NCBI GenBank assembly: GCA_045595845.1
Contig: JAZOBF010000009.1
Span: 11,852 to 75,851, forward strand
DNA from: RGIG3009 sp045595845
GTDB taxonomy: Bacteria > Bacillota > Clostridia > Oscillospirales > Acutalibacteraceae
Length of the DNA: 64,000 nt
Direction: 5' to 3'
Position 1 is the stretch's first letter; the number at the start of each line of letters is the position of its first letter. A program made the translations under genes and the position numbers. The notes beneath the pieces are model-generated. The model worked only from the letters and a program-made list of their open reading frames with translations. It was not told the DNA's origin and searched no databases. Shown one piece after another: positions 8,572 through 16,672 of the stretch.

Positions 8572-9453
8572 ATGATTCAAGCGCGGATTGCGGGTCTATC
8601 CGTAAGCTTTGACGGAGGAGATCACGACTTTTTCTCCCGTCGTCTGCGAGCGTATGAGGAGAAGATACAAACGCCGGACCTGACGATGAATCTATCGCGC
8701 GAATCGTTTATTGACACTCCGTGCGGAGAAGAGCTCTTGCTTCGTGACGGACAAGGATTGACACGGTTGCCTAACGGCGATTTGTGCCGGTATACCGTCA
8801 GTAAGAAGACGGGACGGGTACTGTATGCTTGTTACTCGTCACCGGATTATTCTCGCTTTGACTATGCTATTTTGGATGTTCAAAAACGCGCCACGCGGCC
8901 GCTTTCCGATTTTGAATATTTGTACACGGGAGAGGCGTTTGCCAACCGCTTGGCCTATTTGGGAGGCCTTGTGATGCATGGCTCTGCCATTGCGTATGAT
9001 GGGCAGGGTATCATATTTTCGGCGCCGTCCGGTACGGGCAAATCTACCCATGCAGCGTTATGGAAACAACGGTACGGCGAGCGGGTGCAACACATCAACG
9101 ACGACAAGCCCGCTATCCGTTTTGATGGGAATACGCCGACCGTATACGGTACGCCTTGGAGCGGTAAAACCGATACCAATGCCAATGTTTGCGCACCGCT
9201 TACTGCCATCGTATTCTTGCAACAGGCATCGCAAAACCGGATACAGCCGTTGACAGCATCGGAGGCTTGCTGTTATCTGTATCGCGAGACGGTTCGTCCG
9301 TTTTATGATGAAGCATTAGGCGTGAAAGTGCTCGAAACTGCGGAAAAGTTATTAGAGACCGTTCCGGTCTTTTTATTGGAATGTACCATCAGTGAGCAAG
9401 CGGTTGAACTGGTTAAAAATGCGACAAATTTGGCAAAGGGGAAAAGCGTATGA
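8572..9453 (+). CDS. HPr-kinase-like / PEPCK-like P-loop protein of a PqqD cassette
   Basis: A 293-residue cytoplasmic protein resembling the HPr kinase-like proteins found beside PqqD proteins in peptide-modification clusters. HGSAI near residue 136 and a Walker A SAPSGTGKST at 150-159 are followed by NDDKPAIR (176-183) as a probable metal/phosphate site and YGTPWSGKT (192-200). The N-terminal half is a separate beta-rich domain. Relatives in lasso peptide clusters phosphorylate the peptide; whether this one is a kinase is unproven. The ATG at 8572 has GGCGGG 8 bases upstream; a GTG at 8563 is the alternative. It overlaps the next gene by 4 bases, so translation is probably coupled. Confidence 0.78.
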   Translation: MIQARIAGLSVSFDGGDHDFFSRRLRAYEEKIQTPDLTMNLSRESFIDTPCGEELLLRDGQGLTRLPNGDLCRYTVSKKTGRVLYACYSSPDYSRFDYAILDVQKRATRPLSDFEYLYTGEAFANRLAYLGGLVMHGSAIAYDGQGIIFSAPSGTGKSTHAALWKQRYGERVQHINDDKPAIRFDGNTPTVYGTPWSGKTDTNANVCAPLTAIVFLQQASQNRIQPLTASEACCYLYRETVRPFYDEALGVKVLETAEKLLETVPVFLLECTISEQAVELVKNATNLAKGKSV

Positions 9454-9716
9454 AACTGAAAGATGGTTTTGTATTGCGGCAGATCGGTGGTTCCTATGTG
9501 GTGGTAGCTGTCGGTTTGCAGACATTGGATTTTAAAGGTATGATCCGCCTTAACGAAACAGGTGCGTTTTTGTGGGAGTGTTTAACGGCAGGGGAATGCA
9601 CGGAGGCTTCTTTGGTAACGGCTTTGACAAACGAATATGATGTCGATGAAACGCGTGCTGCGGCGGATGTGTACGCGTTTGTTCAATCGTTGCGGGAAGC
9701 AGATTTGCTCTCATGA
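9450..9716 (+). CDS. PqqD-family peptide-binding protein
   Basis: An 88-residue PqqD/RRE-like protein: an N-terminal three-stranded sheet (GFVLRQIGGSYVVVA), LNETGAFLWECL, and a helical C-terminus ending FVQSLREADLL. This is the canonical PqqD arrangement used to recognise leader peptides of ribosomally made peptides. It sits between the HPrK-like and S26-like genes with 4-base overlaps on both sides, so the three products probably work in fixed ratio. No precursor peptide or radical SAM gene is visible nearby. Confidence 0.85.
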   Translation: MKLKDGFVLRQIGGSYVVVAVGLQTLDFKGMIRLNETGAFLWECLTAGECTEASLVTALTNEYDVDETRAAADVYAFVQSLREADLLS

Positions 9717-10180
9717 AACATCTTGAACATGCCGTTCCGTTTGCGGAATTGATGCCGCTGATAGAAGATTCGTTGCGACAGGGGCTTCGTGTTACGCTTA
9801 CGGTTAGCGGACGCAGTATGCGACCTTTGTTTTCCCATAAACGGGACAGTGTTATTCTGTCCGCCTGTGATCCGTATTCTCTCAAGCGGGGGGATGTTCC
9901 GTTGTATCGGCGGGATGACGGACAATATGTATTACACCGTATTGTGCGCGTGAGTGAAAACGGGTACACCTTGACCGGTGATGCACAGTGGGAGTTGGAA
10001 ACCGATCTGCCCAAAGATCATGTACTCGCCGTCATGACCGGCTTTGTGCGCAAGGGAAAAACGGTGGACTGTGACAACTTCGGTTATCGCGTATATGTTG
10101 CACTGTGGTTGTGGTTGTTACCGCTTCGCCCGCATATTGTGCGCGCTTTTCGATTTTTCCACCGTAGAAGAACAAAATAA
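9713..10180 (+). CDS. S24/S26-family (signal-peptidase-like) protein
   Basis: A 155-residue protein of the S26 clan. SGRSMRPLF carries the probable serine nucleophile, RGDVPLYRR matches the GD box, and VLHRIVRV supplies a histidine where bacterial LepB has lysine, which is the SipW/ER-type Ser-His arrangement. A hydrophobic segment near the C-terminus (YVALWLWLLPLRP) may hold it in the membrane, followed by a basic tail. As third gene of the HPrK-like/PqqD cassette it is a candidate protease for cleaving a modified peptide. The substrate is unknown. Confidence 0.78.
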   Translation: MKHLEHAVPFAELMPLIEDSLRQGLRVTLTVSGRSMRPLFSHKRDSVILSACDPYSLKRGDVPLYRRDDGQYVLHRIVRVSENGYTLTGDAQWELETDLPKDHVLAVMTGFVRKGKTVDCDNFGYRVYVALWLWLLPLRPHIVRAFRFFHRRRTK

Positions 10181-10209
10181 AAAAGCACTTGCAAGTTGCA
10201 AGTGCTTTT
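10181..10209. terminator. Terminator after the acn-rex-PqqD operon
   Basis: 13-bp stem AAAAGCACTTGCA / TGCAAGTGCTTTT around a 3-base loop, with T-runs on both strands. It ends the plus-strand operon and also lies directly downstream of tRNA-Val on the minus strand. Confidence 0.88.
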
Positions 10210-10210
10210 T

Positions 10211-10286
10211 TGGTGGACGTTAACGGACTCGAACCGCTGACCCTTCGCACGTCAAGCGAATGCTCTACCAGCTGAGCTAAACGTCC
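10211..10286 (-). tRNA. tRNA-Val (GAC anticodon)
   Basis: A 76-base tRNA folds cleanly: acceptor GGACGTT / AACGTCC, D-arm with AGCTGGTAGA, anticodon stem TTCGC / GCGAA around loop TTGACGT (anticodon GAC), T-loop TTCGAGT, discriminator A and an encoded CCA. A consensus promoter lies upstream. Confidence 0.95.
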
Positions 10287-10307
10287 GTTCATTGCGGAAC
10301 GAATGCT

Positions 10308-10336
10308 ATTATAGCGGAAAAGAAATCGCTTGTCAA
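10308..10336 (-). promoter_or_regulatory. Promoter of tRNA-Val
   Basis: Minus strand TTGACA (10331-10336), 17-base spacer, TATAAT (10308-10313): a perfect consensus promoter just upstream of the tRNA. Confidence 0.9.
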
Positions 10337-10355
10337 GAGATTTATTAAGAAAACT

Positions 10356-11195
10356 TTAACCATTTAACCGTTTCAGCAAATAGGGAACAGCCGTTTCAAA
10401 GTTGACACCATACCAGTTGTGGTTTGGATCGGCTTCGGTCATACGGATGCATTCGGCAGTATAGTCGGCGGCAATCGGTAACGCCTCTTCCAATGATTTT
10501 CCGTTCATCAGGGCGCCGATACAGGTGCTGGCAAACACATCGCCCGTACCGTGATACGAAGCATTGACGCGATCGGTGTAGTATTCAAAAAACTTGTCGG
10601 CTACAGAATCGTATGCCATAACGCCGACTTTGCCATCCTCAAAACTCACGCCTGTCAGTACGGCACACTTGGCACCGAGTTGTGTAAGTTTATAAAGAAT
10701 GTCTTGCACATAGGCGCGGTCGTATCCTTCGCCTTGGTAGGAAATACCCAGCATAAAGGCGGCTTCGGTCATGTTGGGAACGATAATATCGGCTTTGCCA
10801 CACAGCTGTGCCATAGCTTTTGCAAATTCGGGTGTGAAGCCGGTGTATAACTTGCCGTAATCACCCATGACCGGATCCACGACGATCACATTATCCGTTG
10901 TCTTAAACTCATCAAAGAATCGGGATATCAAATCCAGTTGTTCAAACGAACCGAGATATCCCGTGTAAATGGCATCAAAGAAAAAGTGCTCTTTTTTCCA
11001 GTGATCAGTAATAGCGGTGATGTCATTTGTCAAATCACGGAAGGTATACCCTTTTTTAAATGCCGTGTGCGTAGAAAGCACGGCAGTCGGCAAAACGGCT
11101 GCTTCCACGCCCATGGCGGAAATGATCGGCAAGGCAACGGTGAGCGAGCATTTACCGACACATGAAATATCTTGAACGGTGATGATACGTTTCAT
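10356..11195 (-). CDS. Pyridoxamine/pyridoxal kinase
   Basis: A 279-residue ribokinase-fold kinase of the PdxK/PdxY type that phosphorylates B6 vitamers at the 5'-hydroxyl. It begins with the substrate strand IITVQDISCVGKCSL and the SAMG region, has the vitamin-kinase motif VVDPVMGDYGKLY, and the C-terminal anion-hole/catalytic motif YHGTGDVFAS in which the Asp is the base. The length is normal. The ATG at 11195 follows GGGAGG. It is a single gene with no obvious partner. Confidence 0.9.
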   Translation of the reverse strand: MKRIITVQDISCVGKCSLTVALPIISAMGVEAAVLPTAVLSTHTAFKKGYTFRDLTNDITAITDHWKKEHFFFDAIYTGYLGSFEQLDLISRFFDEFKTTDNVIVVDPVMGDYGKLYTGFTPEFAKAMAQLCGKADIIVPNMTEAAFMLGISYQGEGYDRAYVQDILYKLTQLGAKCAVLTGVSFEDGKVGVMAYDSVADKFFEYYTDRVNASYHGTGDVFASTCIGALMNGKSLEEALPIAADYTAECIRMTEADPNHNWYGVNFETAVPYLLKRLNG

Positions 11196-11280
11196 GATTT
11201 GTCCTCCCTTGAATGTTTGCCTCATTTTACTGCAATTGTGAGCGACTGTCAAGACGGGGAGTGAATTTTTGCGGTTGGTG

Positions 11281-11309
11281 TTGTCTTTTTCTACAAGGTG
11301 TGTTATACT
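11281..11309 (+). promoter_or_regulatory. Promoter of the VTC/DUF4956 pair
   Basis: TTGTCT (11281-11286), 17-base spacer, TATACT (11304-11309), 28 bases before the GTG start. Confidence 0.7.
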
Positions 11310-11337
11310 GATTGAAATCTACAAAAGGAGGGGTTCG

Positions 11338-12015
11338 GTGAACGGCTTTCGCCATGAAAACAAATACTTCATCAGCCGTGCCGGATACCATCAGCTGAAA
11401 GCACGGTTGGATGCGGGGCTTCACAAGGATACCCATACATCTCATCCTGACGGTGCCTATTTTATCCGCAGTTTGTATTTTGATGATTATCAGCAAACAG
11501 GCCTGCTGGATAAGGTGGAAGGTGTTCAAACACGCGAGAAATTCCGTATTCGCTTTTACGATATGGACGATTCATTTATTCGTTTGGAATGCAAACAGAA
11601 ACTGGATCAGATGACACGGAAGTTTTCCGCACCGTTGACTCGTGAGCAAGTGGATGCGATCTTGCGCGGCGATCTTTGGTGGATGTATGAAAGCGAACAC
11701 GCCTTGATTCGCGATTTTTACGCCAAATGTCGCACACGACTTTTGAAGCCTGCCGTGCTTGTGGATTATTACCGTGAGGCATATGTGTTTGAGGATGTGC
11801 GTATTACCTTTGATCGGGATATTCACAGCGGCCTGTACACTTCTGAGCTGTTCCGAGAAGATTTGCTCACGGTGCCGGTATTGCCGTCTGACCGTATGGT
11901 CATCGAAGTGAAATATGACGATGCCTTACCGTACACCGTGCGACAACTACTCAAAACGGTACCGCTTTCCCGCAATGCGATCTCAAAATACGAGTTGTGC
12001 AGAAAAATGCAGTAA
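11338..12015 (+). CDS. VTC-domain polyphosphate polymerase-like protein
   Basis: A 225-residue VTC-domain protein of the triphosphate tunnel metalloenzyme fold. It opens with the typical RHENKYFIS strand, then YFIRSLYFDD, KFRIRFY, ECKQK and the C-terminal VIEVKYDD; these alternating charged strands line the phosphate tunnel of VTC polymerases. It may make polyphosphate, but bacterial stand-alone VTC proteins are poorly studied. The GTG at 11338 follows AGGAGG by 6 bases. It is 12 bases before the DUF4956 membrane protein, a pairing seen in many Bacillota. Confidence 0.87.
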   Translation: MNGFRHENKYFISRAGYHQLKARLDAGLHKDTHTSHPDGAYFIRSLYFDDYQQTGLLDKVEGVQTREKFRIRFYDMDDSFIRLECKQKLDQMTRKFSAPLTREQVDAILRGDLWWMYESEHALIRDFYAKCRTRLLKPAVLVDYYREAYVFEDVRITFDRDIHSGLYTSELFREDLLTVPVLPSDRMVIEVKYDDALPYTVRQLLKTVPLSRNAISKYELCRKMQ

Positions 12016-12027
12016 AGGATGACGAAT

Positions 12028-12699
12028 ATGACTTTCATGGATATGTTTAAAAACAGTGTGGTCGAGCAATTCAACACCGGCGTGACGATGGGAGAAATGC
12101 TGCTGTCTTTGTTGTCGGCGTTTTTGATGGGGCTATTTATTTTGCTGGTTTACCGTCAAACATTTCGCGGCGTGTTGTTTTCCAAGGGTTTTGCTTTTGC
12201 CTTGGTGCTCTTGTGTATGGTGACGGCGGTCGTGATTCGCACCATCAGTTCGGATTTGGCGTTGTCACTCGGTATGGTGGGTGCGCTATCTATCGTGCGC
12301 TTCCGCACGGCTATTAAAGATCCCGTTGATACTATTTTCATGTTCTGGTCGATTGCCAGCGGTATCATGAGTGGTGCCGGCTTGTATCTTCCCGGCGGAT
12401 TGGCCTGTTTGGTGCTTGGTCTTTTGTATTACATCATCACGCTTATTTACCGCAAAAACAAAAGCCCGTATCTGTTGATTGTTCGCTACGATCCCGAAAA
12501 GGTGACGACGGTTAAAAAGGCGTTAAACACCTTGCCGAAATACCGTATCAAATCACGCATCGTTACCCGTAACGGCGGCGAAATGACAGTCGAGATATCA
12601 CTTGCAGGTGGTGAAACCAAAATTATTGAAACCATGATGGCAATCGACGGCGTGCGGGATGCCAGTCTTGTCAGCTACGAAGGCGAATTTGGATTGTAA
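12028..12699 (+). CDS. DUF4956 membrane protein
   Basis: A 223-residue protein with four or five predicted membrane segments in the N-terminal two thirds (LLSLLSAFLMGLFILLV, ALVLLCMVTAVVIRT, MFWSIASGIMSGAGLY, LACLVLGLLYYIITLIY) and a cytoplasmic alpha/beta tail. The conserved GMVGALSIVRFRTAIKDP loop is the DUF4956 hallmark. Its function is unknown; the constant pairing with VTC proteins suggests it anchors or exports the polymer. The ATG at 12028 is preferred over 12019 because AAAGG is 9 bases away. It is followed by a terminator. Confidence 0.87.
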   Translation: MTFMDMFKNSVVEQFNTGVTMGEMLLSLLSAFLMGLFILLVYRQTFRGVLFSKGFAFALVLLCMVTAVVIRTISSDLALSLGMVGALSIVRFRTAIKDPVDTIFMFWSIASGIMSGAGLYLPGGLACLVLGLLYYIITLIYRKNKSPYLLIVRYDPEKVTTVKKALNTLPKYRIKSRIVTRNGGEMTVEISLAGGETKIIETMMAIDGVRDASLVSYEGEFGL

Positions 12700-12702
12700 A
12701 GA

Positions 12703-12740
12703 AAAAGCGGTTTGCCGCTAAAACGGCAAAGGGCTTTTTT
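12703..12740. terminator. Terminator between DUF4956 and the ABC-F gene
   Basis: Imperfect stem AAAAGC-GGTTTGCCG / CGGCAAA-GGGCTTTT with a T6 tract. It serves the plus-strand pair and overlaps the stop of the convergent ABC-F gene. Confidence 0.8.
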
Positions 12741-14643
12741 ATGATAGCTTTTCCCATTCTTCTTGTGCGCTTTCCCAATGTGAAAATACCGTTTCCAGTT
12801 GTTTGTTTTTTTCCTCAATTTCAGCCGAAATTCGCACAACCTCTTCATACTGTGCCGCGACCGCGGGTGCTTCCAACTGTTTTTCCAAGCTGTGAATTTC
12901 GTTTTCCAAGCGTGTGATATCTTCCTCACATCGGCGAATACGGGTTGCCAGTTTACGCTTTTGCGATTCTTGCTCTTTGCGGAGTTTGTAAGCGTTTTCT
13001 TTTATGGGCTGGTTTGTGGCAATCGGTACCGTTTCCGATGCCGCACAGCGTTCGGTAAAAGTATCATAATTGCCGTTGTAACTGTCACACCCGTTCGGCG
13101 TCATATACAAAATGCGCGTCGCCATACGGTTGATAAAATAACGGTCGTGAGACACGATGAATAAGGTACCGTCGTACCCCTCAAGGGCTTGTTCCAAGGC
13201 TTCGCGGGAGGCGATATCCAGATGATTGGTTGGCTCGTCCAACAACAGCAGATTATCGTGTGCCAGCATTAGCTGCAGCAGTAACAGACGGGCACGCTCG
13301 CCGCCGCTGAGGGCAGATACGGGCTTAAAGACCTCGTCCCCGTAAAACAAAAACGCTGCGAGCGCATTTCGGATTTCGGTTTGGGTAAGATGCGGGTAAT
13401 CGTCCCATAATTGGTCGATGGCGGTTTTGTCATTTGATAGGCGGGATTGTATTTGGTCATAGTAGCCGATTGACACTTTCGCACCTAAACGAATATACCC
13501 CGATTGCGGTTGTAATTCTTGTGTAATCAGCTTTAACAGTGTTGTTTTTCCGCAACCGTTCGGTCCGAGCAGAAAAACCCGTTCACCCCGCCGCAACTGA
13601 AACGAAACATCCGAAAACAGAGGTTTTGCAAATCCAATTGATAGGTTCCCCGCCTCCAATACCTCGTTCCCGCTGACCGTGTCGGCGGTAAACCCGAAAC
13701 GAATGGTATGTTCGGCCTGTTCCACTTGTACTTGTTGTTCTTTCAGTCGGTCAAGACGCTTTTCACGGCTTTCGGCGGCGCGGATGGACTTTTCCCGATT
13801 CCACCGTTTGAGCAACGCGATATTATCTTCCAGTTTCTTAATTTGCCGCTCTATCGTTTTATGATGATGCAAGGCAATTTCATTATCTCGCTCGCGTTTT
13901 TCTTTGTGAGCGGTGTAGTTGCCGTCGGTGATGTGGACAACCCCTTGTGTGATTTCCATTGTACGGGTTGTGACTTTGTCTAAAAAGTATCGGTCGTGGG
14001 AAATGATGATGGCGGCACCCGTATAGGAGCGTAAAAAGCTTTCTAACCATTCGACAGAGGGAATGTCCAGATGGTTTGTAGGCTCGTCCAACAGCAAAAT
14101 ATTGGCGTCTGACAACAGCAAACACGCCATGGCAATTTTGGACCGTTGTCCGCCGCTTAAGGTGGATACCGACTGTGAAAATCGCTCTTTTTCAAAGCCG
14201 AGCCCCGTTAAAGCCGAGGTGATACGGCTTTTGTAATATAACCCGCCGCTGTTTTCAAATTCTTCTTGTAAACGATGTTGACGGTCTAACCATTCGGCGG
14301 GCGCGTCGGTGACGGCGGACAAGGCATTATTAAGTTCGGATAATTCGCGTTCGATACGGCGAACGGACTCAAAAACACGTTCCACCGCTTCCCATACCGT
14401 TATTTCCTCGTTTTGCAAGGTGTGTTGTTCCAAATAACCGATACGGGCGTTTTTTGACAGTAGAATATCGCCGCTGTCTGCCGTTTCTTCTCCAATCAGC
14501 AGACGGAACAGCGTGGTTTTTCCCGCACCGTTGGAACCGACCAATCCGATACGGTCGTGTTCGCCGACCTCAAAGGTAAGCTTGTCAAACAGGCAACGGT
14601 CACCGAAATATTTACTCACACGATGGACTGCCAATGCGCTCAT
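12739..14643 (-). CDS. ABC-F family ATPase (YdiF/Uup-like)
   Basis: A 634-residue soluble protein with two ABC ATPase domains and no membrane segments. Walker A copies are GSNGAGKTT and GPNGCGKTT; the signatures LSGGQRSK and LSGGERAR and two DEPTNHLD Walker B boxes are intact. A charged linker lies between the domains, and a C-terminal coiled coil of about 70 residues (RRCEEDITRLENEI) resembles the Uup/YdiF C-terminal domain. ABC-F proteins act on the ribosome as translation factors or antibiotic-protection factors; the subtype here is not certain. The ATG at 14643 follows AAGGA; the GTG two codons upstream is too close to it. Confidence 0.9.
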   Translation of the reverse strand: MSALAVHRVSKYFGDRCLFDKLTFEVGEHDRIGLVGSNGAGKTTLFRLLIGEETADSGDILLSKNARIGYLEQHTLQNEEITVWEAVERVFESVRRIERELSELNNALSAVTDAPAEWLDRQHRLQEEFENSGGLYYKSRITSALTGLGFEKERFSQSVSTLSGGQRSKIAMACLLLSDANILLLDEPTNHLDIPSVEWLESFLRSYTGAAIIISHDRYFLDKVTTRTMEITQGVVHITDGNYTAHKEKRERDNEIALHHHKTIERQIKKLEDNIALLKRWNREKSIRAAESREKRLDRLKEQQVQVEQAEHTIRFGFTADTVSGNEVLEAGNLSIGFAKPLFSDVSFQLRRGERVFLLGPNGCGKTTLLKLITQELQPQSGYIRLGAKVSIGYYDQIQSRLSNDKTAIDQLWDDYPHLTQTEIRNALAAFLFYGDEVFKPVSALSGGERARLLLLQLMLAHDNLLLLDEPTNHLDIASREALEQALEGYDGTLFIVSHDRYFINRMATRILYMTPNGCDSYNGNYDTFTERCAASETVPIATNQPIKENAYKLRKEQESQKRKLATRIRRCEEDITRLENEIHSLEKQLEAPAVAAQYEEVVRISAEIEEKNKQLETVFSHWESAQEEWEKLS

Positions 14644-14658
14644 AGCCACGATCCTTTT

Positions 14659-14703
14659 AACAAATTTGTTACATATTATACCAGGAATTCACTTGTGTGG
14701 CAA
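14659..14703 (-). promoter_or_regulatory. ABC-F gene promoter with a palindrome at the start site
   Basis: Minus strand TTGCCA (14698-14703), 17-base spacer, TATAAT (14675-14680). A perfect 12-bp palindrome AACAAATTTGTT (14659-14670) lies just downstream of the -10, about where transcription starts, and could be an operator. The -35 overlaps that of the divergent udp promoter, so the two promoters probably compete. Confidence 0.72.
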
Positions 14704-14721
14704 GCCAATTTCTGCTATACT
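14693..14721 (+). promoter_or_regulatory. Promoter of uridine phosphorylase
   Basis: TTGTGT (14693-14698), 17-base spacer, TATACT (14716-14721). It is face to face with the ABC-F promoter. Confidence 0.7.
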
Positions 14722-14744
14722 GGAAAAGAAAGGGGACACGGGGT

Positions 14745-15503
14745 ATGAACTTTAACGAGAAGCGGATGTATCATATCGGTCTTACGCCGTCCGACGGTGC
14801 GGAATATGCTATTATTACCGGCGATCCGGGGCGGGTGGAATCAATCGCCGGTTGGTTGGAAACGCCGTCATTTGTGGCAAGTAATCGGGAATATACCACA
14901 TGGGCAGGCTTGCTTGACGGTAAGCGTGTATTGGTTACTTCACACGGTATCGGCGGCCCGTCTACGGCAATTTGTGTAGAAGAGTTGGCGCGGTGCGGTG
15001 TCAAAACCTTGATCCGTGTCGGCACCTGCGGCGGCATGGCGCTGCCTGTACGCGGGGGCGATGTGGTGGTTGCGACCGCCGCCATCCGTGCTGAGGGTAC
15101 TTCCCGTGAATATCTGCCGATCGAATTTCCGGCTGTGGCCGACCTTGCGGTATCTAATGCCTTGATGGATGCTGCAAAGGAAGCAGGATATACGGCGCAT
15201 GCCGGTGTGGTACATTGTAAAGATTCCTTTTACGGTCAACACTCGCCCGAAGCGTCGCCGGTGTCGTATGTGTTACAAAACAAGTGGGAATCATGGCTGC
15301 GAGGCGGATGTTTAGCATCGGAAATGGAGTCAGCAACCCTGTATACGGTTGCCGCATCATTGGGACTTCGTGCCGGATGCGTATTGCATGTGGTATGGAA
15401 TCAAGAACGCGAAAAAGCAGGTCTGGATAATCCTACTTTCGAAAACACTGAAGCTGCCGCAAAAACGGCGGTAAATGCATTGAAAGCATTGATACTTTCG
15501 TAA
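14745..15503 (+). CDS. udp: Uridine phosphorylase
   Basis: A 252-residue nucleoside phosphorylase (E. coli Udp is 253), splitting uridine with phosphate into uracil and ribose-1-phosphate for salvage. The phosphate-binding GDPGRVE, the GIGGPSTAICVEEL block, RVGTCGGM and the ribose-binding ASEMESATLYTVA are all present and match the NP-1 family. Uridine specificity is inferred from the Udp-like length and the IRAEGTSREYLP region; other pyrimidine or purine nucleosides cannot be excluded. The ATG at 14745 fits AAAGGGG upstream. Transcribed alone and directly before ruvC. Confidence 0.88.
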   Translation: MNFNEKRMYHIGLTPSDGAEYAIITGDPGRVESIAGWLETPSFVASNREYTTWAGLLDGKRVLVTSHGIGGPSTAICVEELARCGVKTLIRVGTCGGMALPVRGGDVVVATAAIRAEGTSREYLPIEFPAVADLAVSNALMDAAKEAGYTAHAGVVHCKDSFYGQHSPEASPVSYVLQNKWESWLRGGCLASEMESATLYTVAASLGLRAGCVLHVVWNQEREKAGLDNPTFENTEAAAKTAVNALKALILS

Positions 15504-15517
15504 AAGTATGATATACT
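15489..15517 (+). promoter_or_regulatory. Promoter of the ruvC operon
   Basis: TTGATA (15489-15494), 17-base spacer, TATACT (15512-15517). It overlaps the end of udp; no SOS box was recognised here. Confidence 0.72.
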
Positions 15518-15549
15518 GATTAGAATATCAAAAACAGGGTGGTGAGTGC

Positions 15550-16053
15550 TTGCGAATCTTAGGGATTGACCCCGGTTATGCGATTATCGGTTGGGGTGTC
15601 GTGCAATATGAGGGCGGACGGTTTCAAGCACAGGATTTCGGTGCGGTCACCACGGTGGCGGGCACACCGTTTTTGCACCGTCTTGACATCATATATGAAC
15701 AACTCACCGCCATTCTCACACAGCACAAACCGGATGCGATGGCAATTGAAAAGCTGTATTTTAAGAACAACCAAAAGACGGCGATTGAAGTGGCGGAGGC
15801 GCGCGGTGTGATTTTACTGGCGGCGCAGAAATGCGGCGTACCGGTATTTGAGTATACACCGTTGCAGGTGAAAAGTGCTGTGACCGGTTTCGGTCAAGCG
15901 CAAAAACCGCAGGTAATGGAAATGACACGGCGACTTCTCCGCTTGCAGGATGTTCCCAAACCGGACGATACCGCCGACGCGCTGGCGATTGCTATCTGCC
16001 ATGCGCAAACAGGCGGAACGGCTTTAAAACTTCGCCTTATGAAAGGATGTTAA
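15550..16053 (+). CDS. ruvC: Crossover junction endodeoxyribonuclease RuvC
   Basis: A 167-residue Holliday junction resolvase with an RNase H fold. Catalytic acidic residues are visible in ILGIDPG (Asp near residue 7), AIEKLYF (Glu near 67) and the C-terminal DDTADALAIAICH. It nicks opposite strands of the junction held by RuvAB. The TTG at 15550 is the only start consistent with the conserved N-terminus; GGTGG lies upstream. First gene of the long ruv-ecf-clp transcription unit. Confidence 0.95.
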   Translation: MRILGIDPGYAIIGWGVVQYEGGRFQAQDFGAVTTVAGTPFLHRLDIIYEQLTAILTQHKPDAMAIEKLYFKNNQKTAIEVAEARGVILLAAQKCGVPVFEYTPLQVKSAVTGFGQAQKPQVMEMTRRLLRLQDVPKPDDTADALAIAICHAQTGGTALKLRLMKGC

Positions 16054-16057
16054 TCGA

Positions 16058-16666
16058 ATGCTTTACAGCCTGAGAGGAACGCTTATCCATCGAGAACTGA
16101 ACCTTGCCGTTGTCGAGTGCGGCGGTGTTGGGTATCAGTGCTTTATTACCATGAATACAGCGCGCAAACTTCCGCAAGTCGGTTCAGAGGTAATGCTGTA
16201 CACCATGTTGAATGTTCGCGAGGATGCGGTGGAATTGTTTGGATTTGCTGACAACGGCGAACTGGGATGTTTTAAACTGTTAACCTCGGTCAACGGTGTC
16301 GGTCCGAAAGCGGGACTGGCTATCTTGTCGGAATTGTCTGCGGAACAGGTAGCGCTCGCGGTTGCAAGCGGTGACTACAAAGCGCTTACCAGAGCACAGG
16401 GTGTTGGACCGAAACTGGCACAACGCTTAGTATTGGAGTTAAAAGATAAATTCGGATTACCGTCGGCAACAGACGGTATCGTGTTGGATACCGGCAAAGC
16501 GGTTGGTGGTATCAATGCATCCGGCAATGCCGCACAAGCGGTTGGAGCACTGACGGTACTCGGTTTCGGTGCCGGTGAAGCGTCTGACGCCGTGGCAAAG
16601 TTGGATAGCACTCTTTCGGTGGAAGAATTGGTACGGCAAGCGTTGCGTGCGCTTGGCAGGAGGTGA
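16058..16666 (+). CDS. ruvA: Holliday junction branch migration protein RuvA
   Basis: A 202-residue RuvA. Domain I is the N-terminal OB fold (MLYSLRGTLIHR, VGYQCFITMNT); domain II has two helix-hairpin-helix motifs (LTSVNGVGPKAGLAIL and LTRAQGVGPKLAQRLVLELKDK); the C-terminal three-helix domain that contacts RuvB is at about 155-202. It binds four-way junctions as a tetramer and loads RuvB. It lies 4 bases after ruvC. Confidence 0.96.
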   Translation: MLYSLRGTLIHRELNLAVVECGGVGYQCFITMNTARKLPQVGSEVMLYTMLNVREDAVELFGFADNGELGCFKLLTSVNGVGPKAGLAILSELSAEQVALAVASGDYKALTRAQGVGPKLAQRLVLELKDKFGLPSATDGIVLDTGKAVGGINASGNAAQAVGALTVLGFGAGEASDAVAKLDSTLSVEELVRQALRALGRR

Positions 16667-16672
16667 TAGGCC

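Noticed and set aside
15400..15550. SOS box controlling ruvCAB
   Set aside because: No LexA dyad of the Bacillota type (GAAC-N4-GTTC) was found near the ruvC promoter.
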